Shown: in pieces, positions 6,796 through 12,416 of the stretch | How the letters are laid out: each line of letters starts with the position of its first letter | How positions within the stretch are numbered: the stretch's first letter is position 1 | Source: Chloroflexota bacterium | GTDB lineage: Bacteria; Chloroflexota; Dehalococcoidia; Lucifugimonadales; UBA3495 | Assembly (NCBI GenBank): GCA_022562335.1 | Contig: JADFPM010000052.1 | Location: 1-12,416 of the forward strand | DNA length: 12,416 nt | Direction: 5' to 3' | Program-made: the position numbers and the translations under genes | The notes under the pieces: model-generated | The model's input: only the letters and a program-made list of their open reading frames with translations | Told to the model about the DNA's origin: nothing | The model's database searches: none

Positions 6796-7763
6796 CACAC
6801 CCTCCAACAGGCAACAGGGTGATTTTCGCCGGCCTCCACCTGGTCAGGATACTCCTCGAAACACCGGTCAAAGGCGTAAGCACATCGGGGCGCAAAGGCG
6901 CATCCTTTGGGAAGTTGGTCCAAGGCCGGTGGTTGGCCATCGATGGAGTACAGGTCGTCCACGTCCTCATCCACGTTGGGCACGGACTTCATCAGCGCCT
7001 CGGTGTACGGGTGGGAAGGATGGTCGAAAAGGTCCCGCACGTCGGCGCTCTCTACTATTTTTCCGGCGTACATCACCGCGACCCGGTTGCACATCATGGC
7101 TACGATGCCGAAGTCGTGGGTGATAAAGATGATTGACAGGCCCCAATCCCTTTGGAGCTCCTTGAGCAACAGCAAATATTGGAATTGGATGGTGGCGTCC
7201 AGGGAAGTGGTGGCCTCATCGGCGATCAAAACCCTGGGCTCTCCAGCAATTGCGATGGCTCCCACGACCCGCTGGCGCATGCCCCCGCTCATCTGATGGG
7301 GGTAGGCGCGTAATTGGTTTTCCGCAGCGCCGATCTTCACCTTTTGCAGCAGATCGATTGCCCTGCTGCGAAAACCCGTCTTTTTTGGCCTTCCGCAAGA
7401 CCGAAGGGTTTCAATCACCTGGTTGCCCACGGTATAGAGCGGGTTGAGCGAGGTCATGGGGTCCTGAAGTATCATGCATATTCTCCGGCCTCTTATCCGC
7501 TGCATCTCTGGTCCATTTTTTTGCAGCAGGTCCTCTCCCTCGAGCAGCACTTTGCCGCCCACGATCCGTCCGGCCGGTTGGGGGACCAGCCCCATGATGG
7601 ACAGAGCGGTGATGGTCTTTCCGCAGCCCGACTCCCCCACGATGCCCAAAGTCTCTCCTTGGGCCAGAGAGAAACTCACGCCGTCTACCGCCTTCACCAC
7701 ACCGGTGCGGGTGAAGAAGTAGGTTTTCAGCCCTTTTACTTCGAGAATTGGATCCTGTGCCAT
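6795..7763 (-). CDS. Oligopeptide-type ABC importer ATPase (DppD/OppD type)
   Basis: The first ATPase subunit of the importer, 322 residues. Walker A is GESGCGKT (43-50), the signature is MSGGM (158-162), Walker B is VLIADE (178-183) and the switch histidine is His216 in FITHD. The C-terminal regulatory extension has Cys288, Cys294, Cys301 and Cys319, the same four-cysteine pattern as its partner. The start ATG at 7763 is preceded by AGGA with an 8-nt spacer and lies 22 nt after the stop of the second permease gene. The stop codon shares one base with the start of the partner ATPase (TGATG), so the two are translationally coupled and expected to form a heterodimer. DppD rather than LivG/other ABC type is clear from the extension. 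Confidence 0.95.
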   Translation of the reverse strand: MAQDPILEVKGLKTYFFTRTGVVKAVDGVSFSLAQGETLGIVGESGCGKTITALSIMGLVPQPAGRIVGGKVLLEGEDLLQKNGPEMQRIRGRRICMILQDPMTSLNPLYTVGNQVIETLRSCGRPKKTGFRSRAIDLLQKVKIGAAENQLRAYPHQMSGGMRQRVVGAIAIAGEPRVLIADEATTSLDATIQFQYLLLLKELQRDWGLSIIFITHDFGIVAMMCNRVAVMYAGKIVESADVRDLFDHPSHPYTEALMKSVPNVDEDVDDLYSIDGQPPALDQLPKGCAFAPRCAYAFDRCFEEYPDQVEAGENHPVACWRV

Positions 7764-7785
7764 TGTGCTAGTCCTACGATAACGG

Positions 7786-8688
7786 TTAGATCCTTTTCAA
7801 CTTGGGGTCCAACGTGTCCCGCAGCCAATCACCAAACAGGTTCATCGCCAGCACCACCACCGTGATTGCCACTCCAGGGGCAAGGGAGAGCCACCACACG
7901 GTGATAAGGACGTCTCGCCCTTCCGCCACCATGATGCCCCATGCCGGGGCGCCGGGGGGAAGACCCAGTCCAAGGAAACTCAGGGAAGCTTCTAGGAGGA
8001 TGGTCTGCCCCACCAGTAGGCCGATAACGATCAAGACGGTGTTGGCCACGTTGGGGAAGATGTGGCGCCACATTATCACGGTGGCCGGAACATTGGCGAT
8101 GACCGCCATCGTGACGAAGTCCCGCTCTTTCACAGCCAGAACTTCACCCCGCACTTGGCGGGCAAACCTGGCCCAAACCGTGGCCGCAATGGCGATAATG
8201 ACGTTCATTATTCCGGCGCCGCCCATGACCACCACGATAATCAGGGCCACAAGGATGGTTGGGAACCCCATGACCGCATCGGATACCCGCATAATCACGG
8301 CGTCCAATTTCCCCCCGATATATCCAGAAACAACACCCAAGGCCGTGCCGAAGGCGGCCCCAGTTCCCAAGGCCACCAGGCTGATAAAGGCCGACGTGCG
8401 GGCCCCGTATATGAGCCGGCTTAGCATGTCCCGGCCCATCATGTCCGTACCCAGCAGGTGACCGGCTTGCCCTGGGGCCAACCGGCGCTCGCTGATTTCG
8501 ATGTCTCGCGGGTCATGGGGCGCCAGCCACGGCGCGAAGGCGGCGCAACCCACCAAAACGGCCAAAACCAAAAGGGTGGTCCAAGGAAGTCTAAGCTCCC
8601 TCAGGTACCGCTGCGCTTTCCACATGTGACCCGCTGTGGATACGGTCAAAGTTTGACTGGCCATATACATCCTGCTTAATTCACCCAT
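7786..8688 (-). CDS. ABC importer permease (DppC/OppC type)
   Basis: The second membrane-spanning subunit, 300 residues. After a first transmembrane helix (about 36-56) comes the DppC hallmark, a periplasmic segment ending in HLLGTDMMGRDMLSRLIYGA (77-96). Five further helices follow. The cytoplasmic EAA loop that docks on the ATPases is at about 181-213 (GEVLAVKERDF then IFPN), and the protein ends in LDPKLK, as many homologues do. The ATG at 8688 overlaps the stop of the first permease by one base (TAATG), which favours that start; ATGs at 8670 and 8664 are in frame and the latter has AGGA nearby, so the N-terminus is uncertain by up to eight residues. Confidence 0.94.
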   Translation of the reverse strand: MGELSRMYMASQTLTVSTAGHMWKAQRYLRELRLPWTTLLVLAVLVGCAAFAPWLAPHDPRDIEISERRLAPGQAGHLLGTDMMGRDMLSRLIYGARTSAFISLVALGTGAAFGTALGVVSGYIGGKLDAVIMRVSDAVMGFPTILVALIIVVVMGGAGIMNVIIAIAATVWARFARQVRGEVLAVKERDFVTMAVIANVPATVIMWRHIFPNVANTVLIVIGLLVGQTILLEASLSFLGLGLPPGAPAWGIMVAEGRDVLITVWWLSLAPGVAITVVVLAMNLFGDWLRDTLDPKLKRI

Positions 8689-9605
8689 TAGACGGACCTG
8701 ATCCGGGGGTCCACGTACCCGTAAAGGATGTCAACCAGGGTGGCCATAATCACGTACAGGAGAGCAGACGTCAATATGGTCGCCTCGATCACGTAAATGT
8801 CCCGCGTCACGATGCTGTCCAGCATAAGCCGGCCCAGCCCGGGCCAGGCGAACACCACCTCAATCACGATAGAGCCATTGAGCAGGCCGGCGAAGCTGAT
8901 GCCGCCAAATGTCAGGACCGGGATGATGGCGTTTTTCAGAGCATGCTTGAAGATCACGAGTCTCTCGTTAAGGCCTTTGATCCGGGCGAATTTAATATAT
9001 TCGCTGTCCAACACCTCCAGCATGGCGGAGCGGGTCAGGCGAGTGAAACCGGCCAGGATAAATAAGGACAGGGCAAAGGAAGGAAGAATATAGTGAGATA
9101 TGCCTCCCATACCATGGGTGGGCAGCCATTTCAGATAACCTCCGAAAAGCATGATGAGCATAATGGCCACCCAGAATTGGGGAGCCGACATACCCAGAAT
9201 GGCAGAGGACTTTGCGAATGTGTCCAGCGGGCTACCCCTGTATACAGCGGCCATGACCCCCAGAGGTATGCCCACCACAATGGCCAGCAGAAGCCCTGCG
9301 CCTGCAAGCTTCAGGGTGTTGGGCAGGGCTTCCAAGAGCAGGTCCCTGGCGGGCCTCCTCAACGTCGAAGAAGGCCCGAAACGGCCATGTGCCACATTCT
9401 TTAGAAAGGTGCCGTACTGGACGTAGAGAGGTCTGTCTAGACCTAGTCTGTGCCTAACGATCGCCAGCTCCTCGGGAGTGACGTCGGAAGGGGTTATTGC
9501 TAGGGCGGCGTCGCCGGTGGACATCGCGCCAAAGAACACGACAACGCTCAGAATTAGCAGCGTGATAACGACCTGGACCAATCGGCCAAGAATCAATCGG
9601 AGCAT
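8688..9605 (-). CDS. ABC importer permease (DppB/OppB type)
   Basis: The first membrane-spanning subunit, 305 residues with the start placed at the ATG (9605). That start gives MLRLILGRLV, the common N-terminus of DppB proteins, and has AGGGG nine nucleotides upstream. A TTG two codons earlier (9611) would be only three nucleotides from that signal. The first helix (about 9-28) is followed by an external domain with the typical LGLDRPLYVQYGTFL segment (54-68) and further helices. The EAA loop spans about 192-229 (RSAMLEVL to NAIIP). The C-terminal YGYVDPRIR (295-303) is characteristic. It forms the translocation path with the DppC-type partner encoded immediately downstream. Confidence 0.95.
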   Translation of the reverse strand: MLRLILGRLVQVVITLLILSVVVFFGAMSTGDAALAITPSDVTPEELAIVRHRLGLDRPLYVQYGTFLKNVAHGRFGPSSTLRRPARDLLLEALPNTLKLAGAGLLLAIVVGIPLGVMAAVYRGSPLDTFAKSSAILGMSAPQFWVAIMLIMLFGGYLKWLPTHGMGGISHYILPSFALSLFILAGFTRLTRSAMLEVLDSEYIKFARIKGLNERLVIFKHALKNAIIPVLTFGGISFAGLLNGSIVIEVVFAWPGLGRLMLDSIVTRDIYVIEATILTSALLYVIMATLVDILYGYVDPRIRSV

Positions 9606-9650
9606 TTGCAATGACCCCTTATATGCTTAAAGCCGCCATTTGAAGGGAGG

Positions 9651-9679
9651 GGTGGCGAGCGGGGAATCCCGCCGCCACC
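9651..9679 (-). other. Strong intercistronic hairpin between binding protein and permease genes
   Basis: In the 101-bp gap after the binding-protein stop, GGTGGCG (9651-9657) pairs with CGCCACC (9673-9679) and the inner GCGGG (9659-9663) with CCCGC (9668-9672) around a 4-nt loop; a single base is bulged. No T tract follows on the minus strand, so it is not a classical terminator. Such elements after binding-protein genes are known to protect the upstream message from 3' decay (for example between malE and malF) and keep the binding protein in excess. That role here is inferred. Confidence 0.6.
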
Positions 9680-9706
9680 GTTCAATGGTGCTCTGCCCGC
9701 CGCCGC

Positions 9707-11449
9707 TTACTCCTTGAACTCTATGGTCCAGAGAGCGCTGGCGGCGGACTGCAATGGCCGTGGCGTCCAACTCTTGATCCGACCGCTGACACCGTAGGGG
9801 GTATCCACGTAACCGGGGCTAAAGTCGTAGTGGGCGTCCCGAAGGATGGAAAGGGCTTCGTAGTAGGCTAAGTGCCGTTCCTCCTGGGTTCCCAACGTTG
9901 AGATGAGCTTCCGAACCCTGGGACCCTCTATGTCCCCGAGGTAGGAAGCGTAAGCGTCGGGTACAGCGAAGCCACCTCTTATACGCGAAGCTCCGTCAAA
10001 CAGGAAGTCGTTGGGCCTCACCAGGTACTCCCCGTCTATCAGCCCATCGTAGAACCTGCCTTTCACTGACACCTCTTCTCCCACCCGCACTTCGCAGTCG
10101 ATGTTCAGCACAGTTTGCCAGTGATCGCACACCAGTGTGGACAGTTCTGGCATCATGGGCACCGATCCACCTGAAAAGGTCCAGATGTTGAAGGTACGAC
10201 CACCGTTGAAGCCATCACCGTTGGGGTAACCAGCCTCGGCGAGTAGCCGGCGGGCTTTGTCTGGGTCAAATGGATAGGGGTCCAGATCCGTCTCGTACCC
10301 CAGGGAGGATGGGGCCGCCGTGGGCATGCCCGCAATCTTGAAGGTATCCGCGCCGTCCATCTCCTGGATCTCTTTCTTGTCTATAGCGTAGTCCAGGGCC
10401 TCCCGTACCCGCTTGTCATAGCACATAATCGGGTTGCCATTCTTGTCGGTGGGATTGTGGCAGGCGTGGGCCAGTATCCAGATGTAGTTCCCCTCGGGGC
10501 TCATCACGATCCTGCCGCCCGCTGATGTTATCTGGTCCAGCACGTTGAGGTCTGCGGTAATGATGTCCGCTTCGCCCGCGGCCAGGGCCGCCACGCGGGT
10601 GGAAAGCTCCGGGATCAGTTTGATTGACAACTGCTTGAAGGGGTAAGGACGCAGGTCCTTCAAGTAATAGTCATCGAACCTCTCGTACAGCACCTCCACC
10701 TTGGCCGTGTATCCCACCATGTTGAAGGGGCCTGCCGTCCCAGGGCTGGGGTTAGCTTGAAACCCGTCCTCTCCGACACTCTCGTAGTAGTCCTTGGAGA
10801 AGACGACCCCGCTGGAGTTTGGTTCGATCTCTGCCATCCCATTGACAAGATAAGCGGGAGCGGGCTCCTTAAAGAGTATCTTGAACGAGTTGGGACCAGT
10901 CTTTGTGGCATGCTGTTCCATTGCCCGGGCCCAGCGCACTTTGATGACGGAAGCGGCTTCCTCGCTGACATTCATCCGCTGGCTGAAGATGGCATCGTCG
11001 ACGTTCAGCTCCTCGCCGTTGTGGAACTTCACCCCATCCCTGATGGTGAACTCCCAGCCCAGGCCTCCATCCGTCAACTCCCAGTAGCTAACGATGCTGT
11101 TCTCCGGGTCTAACTTGAGGTCGTGGGTGGCGGAGATCAACCGGGCGTGCAATGGCCGCCACCACAGGTCGTTGTTGGTGGTGTCCCACTTGGGGTTCCA
11201 TTGCTCATTGCCAAGGGTCATCTGCATTACGACCAGCTTGTCCACCTCTCGCCTGACCTCTGCCGACACCTGCGTTGGCGTTGGTGTAGAGGTCGCAACC
11301 ACCACCCTCTCGACTTCCTTCACCACTTCCTTTTCCACCACCACTGGCGTGGCGGCAGCGCCGCAGCCCACCGCCAAGAGCAGCGACATGATCACTCCAA
11401 TCATTGAGATTCGCGAGACCGTTGGTTTGAACTTGACCGAGTGTTGCAT
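9707..11449 (-). CDS. Family 5 extracellular solute-binding lipoprotein of ABC importer
   Basis: The substrate-capturing component of the importer, 580 residues. A basic N-terminus and hydrophobic segment (about 13-28) end in the lipobox LAVGC with lipidated Cys29. A charged Val/Lys/Glu stretch (36-52) and a Thr/Pro linker (53-60) follow, a style common in Chloroflexota binding proteins. The family 5 signature is visible as FTIRDGVKFHNGEEL (134-148). The ATG at 11449 has GGAGG (11460-11456) with an ideal 6-nt spacer. It is the first gene of the importer cluster, with a GC hairpin after its stop. Family 5 proteins bind oligopeptides, dipeptides, nickel chelates, opines or sugars, so the ligand is open; the CoA-transferase and hydratase neighbours make an organic acid or conjugate possible. 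The upstream gap holds candidate operators. Confidence 0.95.
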   Translation of the reverse strand: MQHSVKFKPTVSRISMIGVIMSLLLAVGCGAAATPVVVEKEVVKEVERVVVATSTPTPTQVSAEVRREVDKLVVMQMTLGNEQWNPKWDTTNNDLWWRPLHARLISATHDLKLDPENSIVSYWELTDGGLGWEFTIRDGVKFHNGEELNVDDAIFSQRMNVSEEAASVIKVRWARAMEQHATKTGPNSFKILFKEPAPAYLVNGMAEIEPNSSGVVFSKDYYESVGEDGFQANPSPGTAGPFNMVGYTAKVEVLYERFDDYYLKDLRPYPFKQLSIKLIPELSTRVAALAAGEADIITADLNVLDQITSAGGRIVMSPEGNYIWILAHACHNPTDKNGNPIMCYDKRVREALDYAIDKKEIQEMDGADTFKIAGMPTAAPSSLGYETDLDPYPFDPDKARRLLAEAGYPNGDGFNGGRTFNIWTFSGGSVPMMPELSTLVCDHWQTVLNIDCEVRVGEEVSVKGRFYDGLIDGEYLVRPNDFLFDGASRIRGGFAVPDAYASYLGDIEGPRVRKLISTLGTQEERHLAYYEALSILRDAHYDFSPGYVDTPYGVSGRIKSWTPRPLQSAASALWTIEFKE

Positions 11450-11589
11450 GGCGGGCCTCCGTCCGACGTTACGATTTCTGACTCCTTGTTATTCGATTGT
11501 TTAGCTTGCTGTCAGACCAAATCAATTTGCATCAACCGCTCAAAGCAATCGGCCACATGGCACCGGTCCAAGACTCAGCCGAAACCCCA

Positions 11590-11620
11590 CAACAACTGAT
11601 ATTATTTGTTGCCTAATATC
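11590..11620. promoter_or_regulatory. Two overlapping dyads, candidate operator
   Basis: CAACAA (11590-11595) and TTGTTG (11606-11611) form one perfect dyad with a 10-bp spacer. GATATTA (11598-11604) and TAATATC (11614-11620) form another with a 9-bp spacer. They interleave, so as RNA only one could form, while as DNA they resemble regulator half-sites. They lie 140-170 bp upstream of the binding-protein start. No regulator gene is in the window. Confidence 0.4.
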
Positions 11621-11646
11621 GTATTTTCCCGGTTTAACATCACACA

Positions 11647-11678
11647 GAGCCATTCGGCTCGCATTTCAAGAGCCAATG
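11647..11678. promoter_or_regulatory. Mutually exclusive hairpins upstream of the transporter
   Basis: GGCTC (11656-11660) can pair with GAGCC on one side (11647-11651, 4-nt loop) or GAGCC on the other (11670-11674). The latter stem extends through CATT/AATG (11651-11654 with 11675-11678) with one bulged base. If transcribed, the two folds would compete. Whether this DNA lies inside a leader is unknown. Confidence 0.3.
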
Positions 11679-11854
11679 GGCATTGCCCCGCTGACTATCA
11701 CGGGATGGATAGAGTGAATCTGAAAGATACGGCCAACTCGTCTGATTTTCCCGAATTTGCCATTGTAATTAAGGGAAGACATGGGCGATGAAACCTGCTT
11801 TGCGCCAATACGCATGTTGATGCTTCGGGGCACAGAATCCAGCCCGGCCCCTCA

Positions 11855-11890
11855 GACTTGTCCGTCAAGTCGATAGTGGATTGTTGACGG
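11855..11890. repeat. Nested inverted repeats sharing the CCGTCAA arm
   Basis: GACTTG (11855-11860) and CAAGTC (11866-11871) form a 6-bp stem with a 5-nt loop. CCGTCAA (11862-11868) also matches TTGACGG (11884-11890) as a perfect 7-bp inverted repeat. The same CCGTCAA heptamer appears in each copy of the nearby 21-bp tandem repeat. Function unknown. Confidence 0.4.
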
Positions 11891-11960
11891 CGCGGATGGC
11901 TATGGAGGTTGGACGAATTCTGCAGTGGTCCTGTTGCAGTTGGAAGACACGATGCCCTCC

Positions 11961-12002
11961 TGCGAGTCGCCGTCAAGCCCTTGCGAGTCGCCGTCAAGCC
12001 CT
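11961..12002. repeat. Two exact copies of a 21-bp tandem repeat
   Basis: Two identical 21-bp units lie head to tail (11961-11981 and 11982-12002), just downstream of the citrate synthase remnant's stop. Each contains GAGTCGCCGTCAAGCCC. There is no spacer, so it is not a CRISPR array. Likely a slippage duplication or a pair of binding sites. Confidence 0.7.
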
Positions 12003-12039
12003 TGGCGGAAGAGTAAGCAGTACTCCAACAGCAAACCCC

Positions 12040-12416
12040 TCAGTGGGCCGCTTGCAGAATCAAAGCCGGCCGGTCCCGCTGCTCGAAGGGGAAGCACTCC
12101 AGGTCCATCGGGCTGGTATATTCAAGCATGAGCCCCATCAAAATATTGTCTCTGTACTGTTTCACGCACCGAAGAGTCCAGCCCGGGATGCGTCCCAGGG
12201 CGAAGATATCGACGAACGGGTCTACAGGATTTCCGAGCAGCCAGTGAATCGAGTCCGCGAAGATGGCGACGTTGACATAGATGCCCTGGGAGCGGTAAGG
12301 GGCCACGGCCCTCTCTTCCAGGTATCTCAAAATCCGGAACCATTGGGCCGGCCCATCTCATCGCCCAGGGCCAAGTGCCTGGCCCGCGACAGGGTTCCTG
12401 GTGTCAACGACAGATA
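12040..12416 (-). pseudogene. Citrate synthase-family remnant, frameshifted, cut by the window edge
   Basis: The C-terminal part of a citrate synthase-type protein is readable in two frames. From the window edge to about 12348, one frame gives RARHLALGDEMGR, like the DPRARHL region; it then meets TGA at 12329. The downstream frame gives QWFRILRYLEERAV, then NVAIFADSIHWLLG, FALGRIPGW, YRDNIL, EYTSPMDLE and FEQR, ending at TGA 12042-12040; upstream it is closed by TGA at 12360. Restoring one C in the CCC at 12347-12345 would join them. The catalytic Asp expected in PNVDFYS is Ala (VNVAIF), the AH..EQ pair after the GW motif is RC..KQ, and the citrate-binding Arg of IRPR is gone. Loss of these residues plus the shift argues for decay, though a one-base assembly error in a divergent paralogue is possible. 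Confidence 0.75.

Larger units (their letters stand above)
11450..12039. other. Intergenic region upstream of the transporter cluster
   Basis: About 590 bp without a recognisable gene. It probably holds the promoter of the transporter cluster, though I could not pick out a confident -35/-10 pair. Structures seen are overlapping dyads at 11590-11620, alternative hairpins at 11647-11678, nested inverted repeats at 11855-11890 and a 21-bp tandem repeat at 11961-12002. Open frames here (a 99-codon minus-strand frame and a 61-codon plus-strand frame) look like composition artefacts. Confidence 0.5.

Noticed and set aside
7314..7865. 183-codon plus-strand open frame opposite the ATPase and permease genes
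   Set aside because: Crosses two well-supported antisense genes and their junction; no domain.
11606..11997. Open frames of 61 (plus) and 99 (minus) codons upstream of the binding protein
   Set aside because: Low-complexity, no ribosome-binding sites, no family features; the minus frame simply reads through the repeats.
11961..12002. CRISPR-like repeat
   Set aside because: Only two units, directly abutting, with no spacers and no cas genes nearby.

Overview
The window reads as a piece of a moderately GC-rich bacterial genome, most likely a member of the Chloroflexota (Dehalococcoidia/SAR202-like). This rests mainly on the extracellular solute-binding lipoprotein: right after its lipobox it carries a Val/Lys/Glu-rich stretch followed by a Thr/Pro linker, a pattern I associate with binding lipoproteins of that phylum. 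The taxon call is inference. Every convincing gene lies on the minus strand, so transcription runs from high to low coordinates.

Layout in transcription order. 12416-12040 is the 3' part of a citrate synthase-family gene that is frameshifted and has lost several catalytic-site residues; I call it a pseudogene running off the window edge. 12039-11450 is non-coding and holds a 21-bp tandem repeat and several overlapping dyads upstream of the transporter. 11449-5797 is a complete Opp/Dpp-type ABC importer: family 5 binding lipoprotein, two permeases and two ATPases. The last four genes are tightly packed (TAATG and TGATG overlaps), and a strong GC hairpin separates the binding protein from the first permease. 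5689-4857 encodes two small hotdog-fold (MaoC-like) proteins with overlapping frames, preceded by an eight-codon leader ORF that has its own ideal ribosome-binding site. 4543-2124 encodes two adjacent family III CoA-transferases. A 797-bp region without a recognisable gene follows, then a 12-helix MFS transporter (1326-79).

Working model (inference): the importer brings in an oligopeptide or, given the neighbours, some other small organic solute. One or both CoA-transferases activate a carboxylic acid to its CoA thioester, and the paired hotdog proteins form a two-subunit enoyl-CoA hydratase or dehydratase. The MFS carrier could handle a related substrate or product but may be an independent unit. 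Nothing in the sequence identifies the substrate. I found no rRNA, tRNA, CRISPR array, insertion sequence or phage genes. The most unusual features are the eight-codon leader ORF, the overlapping dyads before the binding-protein gene, the intercistronic hairpin and the broken citrate synthase.
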